Shown: positions 6,998 to 14,824 of the stretch, one piece after another
How positions within the stretch are numbered: position 1 is the stretch's first letter
How the letters are laid out: the number at the start of each line of letters is the position of its first letter
DNA from: Bacillota bacterium
Lineage (GTDB): Bacteria > Bacillota > Clostridia > Christensenellales > SZUA-584
Assembly (NCBI GenBank): GCA_023459495.1
Contig: JAEWTL010000126.1
Coordinates: 1-20,285 of the forward strand
Direction: 5' to 3'
Length of the DNA stretch: 20,285 bases
Made by a program: the position numbers and the translations under genes
The notes under the pieces: model-generated
Database searches by the model: none
What the model saw: only the letters and a program-made list of their open reading frames with translations
What the model was told of the DNA's origin: nothing

Positions 6998-7500
6998 GCC
7001 AGACGCAGATCCAGAGCCTGACCGTATTTTTTAAAGAGAACGTCCCGCCCCGCGCGATGAAGTCATTTGACAGTGTACTGGATGAGATGAAGTTCATTCC
7101 TGCGGCGAAAGATTACGGGCTGGGACAATATCGCCAGGCGGTGATCAGGTATGACGCGGTTCTGAGCTGGGAGCGTTTCCCGTATCGCCTGTGCCCGCCG
7201 CAGTTGCTTATGTCCTTACTGGCGGCGTGGCTGGATGATGCTGACAGGGAACTACTGGATGAAGTGGGGCTGAATGAAGCCGAACCGGACTGGGATGTGT
7301 CGGTGGAGGATGAGGAAGTGGCCACAGTGGTGCTGACTGTTCCGATGGTGGAAGAACTGGTGATCAGGCAGGACGAAAACGGGGCTATCCCGTGGCGGGG
7401 TGAGCGCTGGTCACTGGTTGAGCCTGAAATCTGGACGGCACTGACCGCCAGTATTTACAGCGTGGATGAGGCCGGTGCACCGGTGGGGGATGGCGAATGA
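6994..7500 (+). CDS. R: Tail completion protein, gpR family
   Basis: The 168-residue acidic protein has features of the P2 gpR tail completion family: a helical N-terminus, then YDAVLSWERFPYRLCPPQLLMSLLAAWLDD, in which the single-domain turn between helix and acidic region is typical. P2 gpR and gpS are needed to finish tails and join them to heads. In P2 they follow the lysis genes; here they follow L directly, as in HP1-type genomes. Both ends overlap neighbours by 4 bp (ATGA). The C-terminal half (DVSVEDEEVATVVLTVPMV) is beta-rich and acidic. Confidence 0.82.
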   Translation: MSQTQIQSLTVFFKENVPPRAMKSFDSVLDEMKFIPAAKDYGLGQYRQAVIRYDAVLSWERFPYRLCPPQLLMSLLAAWLDDADRELLDEVGLNEAEPDWDVSVEDEEVATVVLTVPMVEELVIRQDENGAIPWRGERWSLVEPEIWTALTASIYSVDEAGAPVGDGE

Positions 7501-8204
7501 TTGCCGGTGGCGAGCTGAATAAAAAACAGCTGGCCGAATTGCGCAAGGCACTGGCCAGCATGGAGTTGCCGCCGAGAAAACGGCAGCGTCTGATCTGGCG
7601 TCTGGCCAAATATGGCGTGATTGCTGCGGCAAAACGGCATGTGCGCAATCAGGAATCCCCGGATGGCCAGAAGTGGTCGGGACGTAAGACAAAACGCAAA
7701 GGGAAGATGCTGCGCAACCTGCCAAAGCTGCTGCATATCCGTGAAATGCCAGAAATTCAGGCTGTGCGGATCTATTTGCAGGGCGGCGGATACCGAAACG
7801 GGGAAACGCCGGTACCAGCCGGAACAGTGGGTTACGCGCAACAAAACGGAATGCGCGTGAAAGTCAGCCGCAGTAATCAGCCACGGAAGGCGGAGGCAGG
7901 GAAAATGGCGACACCTGCCCAGGCCAAAAAATTACGGGCGCTGGGGTACCGGGTGAAAACCGGTAAGCGATGGAAAAAGCCCACACTGGGCGAGATCACC
8001 AAAACGATGCCGTACAGCCAGGCGGGGCTGCTGATTCGAAAACTCAGTGGTAAAGCCGTGAAAACCAGCTGGACAGTGGATCTTCCTGCCCGTGTGTTTC
8101 TGGGCATGAATGATGATGAATTTGACAAGGCGCTGGCGCGTCAGCTTCAGGCCATCGGCTTTGGCTGGGACGTTAAAGCGCAGGATATTAAGGGGAAAGC
8201 ATGA
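7497..8204 (+). CDS. S: Tail completion/virion morphogenesis protein, gpS family
   Basis: The 235-residue basic protein matches the phage virion morphogenesis family: N-terminal helix LNKKQLAELRKALASMELPP, then a NQESPDGQKWSGRK block (P2 gpS has a similar LNPDG..F..RK) and HxxG-type region near YAQQNGMRVKVSR. It is much longer than P2 gpS (150 aa) because of an added middle segment (about 130-180, MATPAQAKKLRALGYRV) before the conserved end PARVFLGMNDDEFDKAL. It probably works with gpR in tail termination. Both gene ends overlap neighbours by 4 bp. Confidence 0.85.
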   Translation: MIAGGELNKKQLAELRKALASMELPPRKRQRLIWRLAKYGVIAAAKRHVRNQESPDGQKWSGRKTKRKGKMLRNLPKLLHIREMPEIQAVRIYLQGGGYRNGETPVPAGTVGYAQQNGMRVKVSRSNQPRKAEAGKMATPAQAKKLRALGYRVKTGKRWKKPTLGEITKTMPYSQAGLLIRKLSGKAVKTSWTVDLPARVFLGMNDDEFDKALARQLQAIGFGWDVKAQDIKGKA

Positions 8205-9328
8205 CCTGGCCAATTGTGACCGTAAACCAGGTAAATCAGCTGCTGGGTGAAACCAATGAAGTGGAACGCACACTGCTGTTTATCGGTTCGGGTACCAAAA
8301 ATGTGGGGAAAACGCTGGCGGTGAATGCCCAGAGTGATTTTGATTCACTGCTGGGCGAGGAAGCCAGCCCGCTGAAAAATGATGTTCTGGCTGCGCTGGC
8401 GAACGCTGGCCAGAACTGGTGGGGGTTCATTCATGTCCTGCCAACTGACGCGGAGGCAGATGCCTGGGTGAAAGCGGTTCTGGCCGCGCAGGTGGTGTGC
8501 TCTGTGGAAGGCGTGGTGCTGTCTGACGATGTGACCGCTAAAGCGCAGGTAAATCAGGCCGTGACGTTACGATCCACCCTGATTTCAAAGTATGGCCGCT
8601 GGGTGTGGTTCATTCTGGCCGCACAGGGAATGCAGGACGAAGAAGCCCAGGCGGATTATCTGGTACGCATGGCCACCCTTCAGGATGGCATTGCAGAAAA
8701 GGCGGTGCAGCTGGTTCCCCGCCTGTGGGGAAATGAACCGGGTGTGCTGGCTGGTCGCCTGTGTAGCCGTGCGGTAACCATTGCTGACAGTCCGGCGCGG
8801 GTTAAAACCGGTGCTCTAATGAATCTTGGCAGTGATGAAATGCCGGTTGATGGTACCGGGGAAGTGCTGGAACTGGCCACACTTCAGGCGCTTGAAGCAC
8901 AGCGTTTCAGTGTGCCGATGTGGTACCCGGATTATGACGGTTTTTACTGGGCAGATGGCCGCACGATGGATGTTGAGGGCGGCGATTACCAGTCGATTGA
9001 AACTCTGCGCGTTGCGGATAAAGCTGCCCGCCGTGTTCGTCTGCTGGCTATCAGCAAAATCGCGGATCGCTCGCTGAACAGTACGCCGGGAAGTATCGCC
9101 GCACATCAGACACTGTTTGCCCGTCCACTGCGTGAAATGTCCACTGCGGCCAGCATTAACGGTGTGTCATTTCCGGGTGAGGTGAAGCCGCCGCAGGATG
9201 GTGATGTGACCATTGTCTGGAAGAACAAAAAGGCGGTGGATATTTACATTGTGGTACGCACCTGGGAAGTGCCGCTGCAAATCACCATCAGTCTGTTACT
9301 GGATGCCAGTCTGGAGGCCACAGCATGA
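8201..9328 (+). CDS. Tail sheath protein, DUF2586-like (HP1/K139 type)
   Basis: The 375-residue product resembles the DUF2586 sheath family of HP1 and K139 rather than P2 gpFI. Visible are an N-terminal MTWPIVTVNQVNQLLGETNE, a GSGTKNVGKTL turn, a conserved QNWWGFIHVLP, and the C-terminal half with FSVPMWYPDYDGFYWADGRT and SINGVSFPGEVKPP. Sheath subunits polymerise around the tube and contract to drive it through the cell envelope. The tube gene follows with an ATGA overlap, the usual sheath-tube pairing. Confidence 0.88.
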   Translation: MTWPIVTVNQVNQLLGETNEVERTLLFIGSGTKNVGKTLAVNAQSDFDSLLGEEASPLKNDVLAALANAGQNWWGFIHVLPTDAEADAWVKAVLAAQVVCSVEGVVLSDDVTAKAQVNQAVTLRSTLISKYGRWVWFILAAQGMQDEEAQADYLVRMATLQDGIAEKAVQLVPRLWGNEPGVLAGRLCSRAVTIADSPARVKTGALMNLGSDEMPVDGTGEVLELATLQALEAQRFSVPMWYPDYDGFYWADGRTMDVEGGDYQSIETLRVADKAARRVRLLAISKIADRSLNSTPGSIAAHQTLFARPLREMSTAASINGVSFPGEVKPPQDGDVTIVWKNKKAVDIYIVVRTWEVPLQITISLLLDASLEATA

Positions 9329-9780
9329 CTAAACGTATTTCGGGTATGTCGTTTGACACCTATATGGACGGCGATCTGATCCATATCGAGAAAATCACGC
9401 TCGATATTACGGATAACAGCGCTGCCGCCCAGACGCGTGGCGTCCCTGACGGGTATGTGGATGGCGATGTTGCCGCCGAAGGGGAAATTGAAGTCAGTTC
9501 AAAAACACTTCAGGTGCTGACAGCCAAAGCCCGTGCAGCGGGTTCATGGCGTGGGCTTCCCCCACTTGATTTTCTTTTCTATGCCAAAGCCAGTAGCGAA
9601 GAAATGAAGGTGGAGACGTTCGGCAATAAATTGCAGGTCAGCAACCTGCTGGATATTGATCCGAAAGGTGGCGGTGTGACCACGCACAAAATCAAATATT
9701 TCGTGACCAGTCCGAAATTCATCAACATCAACGGTGTGCCGTATCTGGAAGCGGAAGCCACAGAAAACCTGATCGGATAA
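9325..9780 (+). CDS. Tail tube protein, DUF2597-like
   Basis: The 151-residue, beta-rich protein looks like the DUF2597 tube family of HP1-type phages: MTKRISGMSFDTYMDGDLIH, then alternating strands ending in TTHKIKYFVTSPKFININGV. It forms the rigid inner tube through which DNA passes. It overlaps the sheath stop by 4 bp and sits 9 bp before the holin, so lysis genes lie inside the tail operon. Confidence 0.88.
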   Translation: MTKRISGMSFDTYMDGDLIHIEKITLDITDNSAAAQTRGVPDGYVDGDVAAEGEIEVSSKTLQVLTAKARAAGSWRGLPPLDFLFYAKASSEEMKVETFGNKLQVSNLLDIDPKGGGVTTHKIKYFVTSPKFININGVPYLEAEATENLIG

Positions 9781-9789
9781 GGGGCAGGG

Positions 9790-10092
9790 ATGCAGGAGCA
9801 TGAAAAGAGCCTTTATTCACTGCTGATCATTGGCGCACTGATTGCCATCGGCAATGTGCTGACCAGTAATGACCCCATCACGCCGCGCCTGTTTGCTGGT
9901 CGCGTGATCCTGGGCAGTCTGGTTTCAGTGGTGGCCGGGGCGGTGCTGATTCAGATCCCGGATGCCAGCCCGCTGGCCATTCAAGGGCTGGGGGCGGCGC
10001 TGGGGATTGCCGGTTATCAGGCGGTGGAAGTGTGGCTGCGCAGACGTGCAGCGGGAAAGCAGAACGGGAGCAAGACAAATGACCCTGAGTGA
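9790..10092 (+). CDS. Holin, LydA-like (holin superfamily III)
   Basis: This 100-residue protein has three likely transmembrane segments (about residues 8-26, 33-53 and 60-80) and a basic, hydrophilic end (LRRRAAGKQNGSKTN). The MQEHEKSLYSLLIIGALIAIG start and GYQAVEVWLRRR end match my memory of the LydA-type holins. Holins build up in the inner membrane and open holes at a set time to release or activate the endolysin. Its end overlaps the endolysin start by 14 bp. Confidence 0.8.
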   Translation: MQEHEKSLYSLLIIGALIAIGNVLTSNDPITPRLFAGRVILGSLVSVVAGAVLIQIPDASPLAIQGLGAALGIAGYQAVEVWLRRRAAGKQNGSKTNDPE

Positions 10093-10420
10093 AAAACAGC
10101 AATTATTCACAGTCATGGTGGCCAGTCTGATCCACTGGGCAGAAGAACATGGTTACAGACTGACGTTCGGTGAGGCTTACCGTACACCAGAACAGGCCGC
10201 GCTGAATGCGAAGAAAGGCAGCGGCATTTCTAACAGTCTGCACACCCAGCGGTTGGCGGTGGATTTCAATCTGTTCGTGAACGGTCAGTACAAAACCCGC
10301 ACAGAAGATTATCTGCCTCTGGGGGAATACTGGGAATCACTGGGTGGTGCCTGGGGCGGACGCTTCAAATCCAGACCGGATGGCAATCATTTCAGTCTGG
10401 AACATAACGGGGTGCGCTGA
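10079..10420 (+). CDS. Endolysin, M15-family L-Ala-D-Glu or DD-peptidase
   Basis: The 113-residue product keeps the zinc site of M15 peptidases: His55 and Asp62 in SLHTQRLAVDFN and His104 in DGNHFSLEH. Such endolysins (T5 Lys, A500 Ply relatives) cut peptide cross-links in murein. The start at 10079 (MTLSEKQQLF) has GGGAG upstream and makes the family's usual short protein; a much longer in-frame reading from 9962 is rejected because it would run through the holin gene. No signal peptide is visible, so export needs the upstream holin. Confidence 0.9.
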   Translation: MTLSEKQQLFTVMVASLIHWAEEHGYRLTFGEAYRTPEQAALNAKKGSGISNSLHTQRLAVDFNLFVNGQYKTRTEDYLPLGEYWESLGGAWGGRFKSRPDGNHFSLEHNGVR

Positions 10421-10758
10421 TGAGCAGCGGGCAGTGGCTGGTTGTGGTGGCGCTGGCGTTTGTCTGGGGCTGGCTGACCGCTGACTGGCGGCGTGACAGC
10501 TTAGAGCTGGCAATCAATACAGCGGCGCAGGTGGCCGGTAATGAATCGCGAAAAGCAATGCAGGGTATTGCCAGTGATTCGGCCAGAGCGCTGGAAGATA
10601 AACTGGAGGCGTTAAAAAATGTGGCACCGCGAGAGATACGCACGGAAATACTTAAGCCCGTTTTTACCAATCGTTGTCTGTCTGATGAGTTTGTCAGCAT
10701 GTACAACAGCGCCGCAGCCGGTACCGAACGTGCGTTATCAGGAAAACCTGAAAACTAA
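10420..10758 (+). CDS. i-spanin, Rz-like
   Basis: The 112-residue protein has one N-terminal membrane segment (about residues 5-20, WLVVVALAFVWGWL) followed by a helical, charged periplasmic domain (LELAINTAAQ, LEDKLEALKN), the plan of inner-membrane spanins. It would pair with the outer-membrane Rz1 to fuse the membranes in the last step of lysis. It starts 1 bp into the endolysin stop. Residues 58-70 could form the coiled coil that binds Rz1. Sequence similarity to lambda Rz is low, so the call rests on topology and position. Confidence 0.75.
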   Translation: MSSGQWLVVVALAFVWGWLTADWRRDSLELAINTAAQVAGNESRKAMQGIASDSARALEDKLEALKNVAPREIRTEILKPVFTNRCLSDEFVSMYNSAAAGTERALSGKPEN

Positions 10759-10918
10759 ATGCACAACGCAGCTGCCGCGCCTGAACGGTACGACAGGAAA
10801 AGATGCAGCGGAATTACTGACAATTTATCCTGAAATTTATGGGCAGTGTGCTGCGCGTCATAATCAGTTAGTGGACGAAATTAATTTAAGAGAGAGTATG
10901 AGTGATGGAACAAATTAA
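10619..10918 (+). CDS. o-spanin, Rz1-like lipoprotein overlapping Rz
   Basis: In the +1 frame relative to Rz, a 99-residue ORF starts inside it. It has a short basic start, a hydrophobic segment (LSPFLPIVVCLMS) and a lipobox LSAC with Cys28 as the lipidation site, followed by a proline-containing CTTAPQPVPN stretch. This is the classical Rz1 layout, half nested in Rz. It runs 53 codons past the Rz stop and overlaps the start of the tail chaperone (10905) by 14 bp, longer than most Rz1 proteins. Confidence 0.8.
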   Translation: MWHRERYARKYLSPFLPIVVCLMSLSACTTAPQPVPNVRYQENLKTKCTTQLPRLNGTTGKDAAELLTIYPEIYGQCAARHNQLVDEINLRESMSDGTN

Positions 10919-11162
10919 ACTGTGTGTTTGTGGTGTTGATATTGTTTTTGAGCCAAATCAGACCGCCTACAACAAATTTATTAATGAAATGGCGATGGAT
11001 AATAAAGTTGCCCCGGCACATAACTATCTGACGCGAATTGTGGCAACGGACAGTAAAGAAGCACTGGCAGAAGTATTAAAACGTCCGGGTGCAGCGCTTC
11101 AACTGGTTGGCAAAGTAAATGATATTTATGCGCCTGAACTGGAAATTGAAGTAAAAAACTGA
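10905..11162 (+). CDS. Tail assembly chaperone (short form)
   Basis: This 85-residue protein (MEQIKLCVCGVDIVFEPNQT) looks like the Phage_TAC_10/DUF2765 tail chaperones of HP1-type phages and holds the place of P2 gpE, just before the tape measure gene. It coats the tape measure protein while the tube grows. The last codons are GTA AAA AAC TGA, forming a -1 slippery heptamer immediately before the stop, so a fraction of ribosomes should continue in the -1 frame (see the next entry). The ATG at 10905 is preceded by GAGAG; a GTG at 10902 is directly before it. Confidence 0.88.
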   Translation: MEQIKLCVCGVDIVFEPNQTAYNKFINEMAMDNKVAPAHNYLTRIVATDSKEALAEVLKRPGAALQLVGKVNDIYAPELEIEVKN

Positions 11163-11353
11163 CAAAGCGAGTCCATGAAATTGAAAGGAATGGACTCGAA
11201 CAATATTTAATTCTCCGCCGTCATTATTTACCGCATGGTCAGGATTCCGTTGATGATATCGCCGCCGCTATCTGGCTGGACAATCGTCACTGGGAATATA
11301 CCGGAATAGCCGTGGCCAATGGTGTGGCAAAAGCATTTAAAGGCACTGAATGA
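10905..11353 (+). CDS. Tail assembly chaperone fusion made by -1 frameshift (gpE+E' type)
   Basis: After the heptamer A AAA AAC (11153-11159), the -1 frame is open for 64 codons from CTG at 11159 to TGA at 11351-11353 and lacks its own good start. It encodes LTKRVHEIERNGLEQYLILR, then RRHYLPHGQDSVDD, AAAIWLDNRHWEYTGIAVA and ends KAFKGTE; the IAVANGVAKAF end is what I recall from the DUF6890-type family beside phage tape measures. The fused product is 149 aa. A 9-bp perfect hairpin starts 8 nt after the heptamer. P2 E+E', lambda gpG-T and many other tail phages make such fusions; the extension binds the tape measure or tube. The -1 frame stop overlaps the tape measure start (ATGA). Confidence 0.85.
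11153..11198 (+). promoter_or_regulatory. Programmed -1 ribosomal frameshift signal
   Basis: The slippery heptamer A AAA AAC (11153-11159) lies in register with the chaperone frame (GTA AAA AAC TGA). After an 8-nt spacer (11160-11167) comes a perfect 9-bp stem, CGAGTCCAT (11168-11176) with ATGGACTCG (11190-11198), and a 13-nt loop. Heptamer, spacer length and hairpin all match known -1 frameshift stimulators. Confidence 0.9.
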
Positions 11354-13317
11354 AACAATTAGATTTTACATTGAGCCTGATTGATAAATTATCCCGCCCG
11401 TTAAAACAGGTGCAGGGTAACGTCACCGGCTTTGCGGAAAAATCAAAAGCGGCCTTTATGCAGATTGGCGGCGGTGCGGTGGCGCTGGCCGGTGTCGGGA
11501 TGGCGATCAAAGGCGCATTATCACCGGCAATTGAAATGTATGACGCGCTGAATGATGCCGCCGCAAAAGGGATTGATGATTCCGCGCTTAAGACCGTTCA
11601 GCGTGATGCCCTGCGTTTCAGTACAACCTACGGTGCCAGCGCGGTGGAGTTCGTTAAATCCACGGAAAATATTAACGCTTCCATTGCCGGACTGACGGGT
11701 AATGAACTGCCGAAGGTGACGAAAGTCGCCAATACCCTGGCGTTTGCGCTCAAGTCCACAGCGGCGGACACGGCGGAATTTATGGGGCAGATGTTCGGTA
11801 ACTTTTCCGCCGATGCCGCCAGACTGGGCAAGGTGGAGTTTGCCGAGCAACTGGCAGGCAAGATGGTTTATATGCGCAAAACCTTTGGCACAGAAATGGC
11901 CACTATCAAGGATTTGATGGAAGGTGCGCGCGGCGTCGGGACTAACTACGGTGTGGGGCTGGATGAACAGCTGGCCGTGCTGGGGCAACTTCAGCGGACG
12001 CTGGGAACGGAAGCCAGCAGCGCCTATGAAGGATTTATGACCGGCGCGATTGATGGCGCTAAAAAGCTGGGGCTGTCCTTTACTGACTCCACCGGCAAAA
12101 TGCTGTCCATGCCTGAAATGCTGATCAAGTTGCAGGGCAAATATGGCAAAAGCCTTGAAGGGAACCTGAAAGCCCAGGCGGAACTGGATGCAGCCTTTGG
12201 TGACAGTTCGGCAGTGGTTAAACATCTTTACGGCAATGTCGCGTTACTTCAGCGGAACATCACCGAACTGGGCGGCGCGGATGGCCTGAAGCGTACCCAG
12301 GAAATGGCACAAAAAATGGTCAAGCCGTGGGATCGCTTTGTGCAAATCCTGAAAGCCATTCAGACCGTGATCGGGCTGACGCTGATCCCGGTGCTGTATC
12401 CGGTTCTGAATCGCCTGGCTGATATGGGGCAGACCTTTGCCCGCTGGATGCAGTTATTTCCTAACATTGCCCGTGTGATTGGTTATGCGTCGATGGCATT
12501 ACTGAGCTTTGCCGCTGTGGGAGCGGTGGCCAATATCGTGATGGGGGTATCCAGATTCATCATGATGGGATTGCGCGGGATCTGGGTGGCGTTAACGGCG
12601 GTTACGAAAATCTACACGGCCACTGTCTGGCTGGCGCAAATGGCGGTAATCGCCTGGAATACCACGCTGAAGTTTTTGCGCGGTGCGTTACTGGCGGTAC
12701 GCATGGCCGCAATTATGGCCGGAATTGGTATCAACCTGATGAGCTGGCCGATCCTGCTTGTGATTGGTGCCATTGCGCTGCTGGTTGCCGGTTGTTATTT
12801 GCTGGTTAAGCACTGGGACACGATAAAAGCAGCGGTGATGAATACCGAAGCCTTCCAGACATGTGCCGCCGTGGTGAAGTGGCTGGCGGGGATCTTTGCT
12901 TCAGCCTGGCAATATATCAGTGAAGGATGGAACAGCTTTATTTCTTTGCTGACAGGATTTTCACCGTCTGAGGCGTTAAAGGGGATGGCCTCCGGCATTA
13001 TGTCGCTGTTTGATAATGTCTGGAAGTCAATCAAAGGGGGATTTCTTAAGTCGTGGAACTGGATTGTTCAGAAACTGAATAAAATTCCCGGCGTGGATAT
13101 TTCACTGGCCAGTGAAACCACGCAGCCATTAACCGGAAATACACTGTCAACGGGGGGTGATTTAAAAGGTGTGGATAAAGGTGGTATCAGCAAAACAATC
13201 AACAGCAACAGTAAATCCGTAACCGATAACAGCCGGAAAATTGGTGAAGTGCATTTCCATACCAAAGAAGCACTTTCTCCATCCCAGCTTATGGAATGGC
13301 AGGAGCTTGGCGCATGA
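11350..13317 (+). CDS. T: Tail tape measure protein
   Basis: This is the longest gene in the window (655 aa) and follows the frameshifted chaperone. The N-terminal part (about 1-250) matches the tape measure core: PLKQVQGNVTGFAEKSKAAF, AIEMYDALNDAAAKGID, TYGASAVEFVKSTENINASI and GVGLDEQLAVLGQLQRTLG. The middle (about 375-490) is strongly hydrophobic with several possible membrane segments, such as SWPILLVIGAIALLVAGCYL, as expected of the part that enters the host membrane to pass DNA. It is shorter than P2 gpT (815 aa), implying a shorter tail if its length sets tail length. The stop overlaps the next start. Confidence 0.93.
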   Translation: MKQLDFTLSLIDKLSRPLKQVQGNVTGFAEKSKAAFMQIGGGAVALAGVGMAIKGALSPAIEMYDALNDAAAKGIDDSALKTVQRDALRFSTTYGASAVEFVKSTENINASIAGLTGNELPKVTKVANTLAFALKSTAADTAEFMGQMFGNFSADAARLGKVEFAEQLAGKMVYMRKTFGTEMATIKDLMEGARGVGTNYGVGLDEQLAVLGQLQRTLGTEASSAYEGFMTGAIDGAKKLGLSFTDSTGKMLSMPEMLIKLQGKYGKSLEGNLKAQAELDAAFGDSSAVVKHLYGNVALLQRNITELGGADGLKRTQEMAQKMVKPWDRFVQILKAIQTVIGLTLIPVLYPVLNRLADMGQTFARWMQLFPNIARVIGYASMALLSFAAVGAVANIVMGVSRFIMMGLRGIWVALTAVTKIYTATVWLAQMAVIAWNTTLKFLRGALLAVRMAAIMAGIGINLMSWPILLVIGAIALLVAGCYLLVKHWDTIKAAVMNTEAFQTCAAVVKWLAGIFASAWQYISEGWNSFISLLTGFSPSEALKGMASGIMSLFDNVWKSIKGGFLKSWNWIVQKLNKIPGVDISLASETTQPLTGNTLSTGGDLKGVDKGGISKTINSNSKSVTDNSRKIGEVHFHTKEALSPSQLMEWQELGA

Positions 13318-13643
13318 GTGATGTTCTTTATATCGATTTGCTGATTCAGGGCGGTGACTTTGTTCTGAATACCGGTAATGAACCTGAATTATGTAATAAC
13401 CGAAAAAGTATCGGGCAGGACATTATTCATTCCATTATTGAAAGTGGGTTAGCGACGGAATTAATTGCCGAACGTAGCCCGACAATGAGAGCGGATATTT
13501 TTACCCGCATGGAATTACTGATTGAAGATGATGAACGCATTGTGCCGGGTACGGTGGAAATCAGTGAAGAAAGTCAGAAGCGGTTGTGGGTAACCGCGAG
13601 TACATACGATTTTGGCGGGATCTCTGCGCAGGTGGATTTATGA
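13314..13643 (+). CDS. Baseplate-associated protein, DUF2590-like (gpW position)
   Basis: The 109-residue product (MSDVLYIDLLIQGGDFVLNT) matches DUF2590 of HP1/K139-type phages in my memory and lies just before J, where P2 has gpW, a gp25-like baseplate wedge. The pattern GQDIIHSIIESGLATELIAE followed by an acidic LLIEDDERIVPGTVEI segment fits a gp25-type lysozyme-fold wedge. It probably helps link the wedge to the sheath. It overlaps both neighbours by 4 bp (ATGA). Confidence 0.78.
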   Translation: MSDVLYIDLLIQGGDFVLNTGNEPELCNNRKSIGQDIIHSIIESGLATELIAERSPTMRADIFTRMELLIEDDERIVPGTVEISEESQKRLWVTASTYDFGGISAQVDL

Positions 13644-14824
13644 CGGAAAAACCGCAGGTTGATTTTGAAGAAGTGGTGAAAGACAGCGGTATGCCGGTAA
13701 CGGAAGCCGAAGTGCGGGAACGCTTCAATGCAATTGCAGCAGATGAGGGAATTATCACCAATACATCCCGAATGTCACCGTTCTGGCGATTAATCACCGC
13801 CATTGTGACCGCCCCGGTGATGTGGCTTAAAGACGTTCTGGTGTTAACCGTGCTGGCCAATATGTTTGTGGCCACAGCCAGCGGGAGCATGTTGCGTTTG
13901 CTGGCATGGGCGGTGAACGTCACGGCAAAACCAGCGAGCGCTGCGCAGGGGGTTATTCGGTTCTTCAAAGAAAATGCAAAGGCCGTTGTGACGGTCAACG
14001 CCGGGACGGTTATCCAGACAGAACGCATTAACGGGCGAGTGTATGAGCTGGCCACCACTGAGGATGTGGTGATCGCTTCCGGCGCGGCCAGCGCATTACT
14101 GCCGGTGAAAGCCACTGGCACCGGGGGCGCATATAACCTTGCGCCCGGATATTACCGCATTCTGCCGGTGGCGGTCAGTGGTATCAGCCACGTGGCCAGT
14201 GAGGAAAACTGGTTGACCGTGCCGGGGGCTGATGAGGAAAGTGATGATGAACTGCGCGAGCGTTGCCGCAATCAGTTCAATCTGGTGGGGAATTACCACA
14301 CCGATGCGGTTTATCGCTCAATGATCGCCAGTGTTGCCGGGTTGAGTATCGATCGGATTTTCTTTGAGCATGAAGCACCGAGGGGGCCAGGAACAGCCAA
14401 CGCCTTTTTATTACTGGACAGTGGGGTGGCATCAGCGCCGTTCGTGGATGCGGTGAATGACTATATCAACACGCTGGGGCACCACGGGCATGGTGATGAT
14501 ATGCAGTGTTACCCCATGCCGGAAACGCTTCACGATCTGGCCGTCACGGTTTATGTCAAAAATCTGAACAACTTCAGTGACGAAGAAGTGAAAACTCTGA
14601 AGGGCGGCATTGAAAACATGATCCGCTGTGCCTTTCGTGAAAATGCTGATTATGACGTCAGAAAGACGTGGCCATATTCGCGGTTTTCCTTTTCGCAACT
14701 GGGGCGGGAAATTCATAAAACCTTTGCACAGACGGAATCACTGACATTTTCGTTGGGAGACATTACCAGTGAACTGAGCGTGCCGCGTCTGAAATCACTG
14801 ACGGTGAATATTGAGAATGAATGA
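13640..14824 (+). CDS. J: Baseplate wedge protein J
   Basis: The 394-residue product is a Baseplate_J family member: residues ~75-260 contain LAWAVNVTAKPASAAQGVI, the AGTVIQTERINGRVYEL strand region, the conserved VPGADEESDDELRERCRNQF motif and YHTDAVYRSMIASV. The C-terminal part has the beta-alpha layout with NNFSDEEVKTLKGGIENMI. It is longer than P2 gpJ (302 aa) and nearer HP1/Mu gp47 in size. It forms the wedge ring with gpI. The ATG at 13640 overlaps the previous stop, which favours it over an upstream in-frame start. Confidence 0.92.
   Translation: MTEKPQVDFEEVVKDSGMPVTEAEVRERFNAIAADEGIITNTSRMSPFWRLITAIVTAPVMWLKDVLVLTVLANMFVATASGSMLRLLAWAVNVTAKPASAAQGVIRFFKENAKAVVTVNAGTVIQTERINGRVYELATTEDVVIASGAASALLPVKATGTGGAYNLAPGYYRILPVAVSGISHVASEENWLTVPGADEESDDELRERCRNQFNLVGNYHTDAVYRSMIASVAGLSIDRIFFEHEAPRGPGTANAFLLLDSGVASAPFVDAVNDYINTLGHHGHGDDMQCYPMPETLHDLAVTVYVKNLNNFSDEEVKTLKGGIENMIRCAFRENADYDVRKTWPYSRFSFSQLGREIHKTFAQTESLTFSLGDITSELSVPRLKSLTVNIENE

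Noticed and set aside
11521..12225. Minus-strand ORF of 234 codons
   Set aside because: Antisense to the conserved tape measure core; no recognisable domain and no ribosome site.
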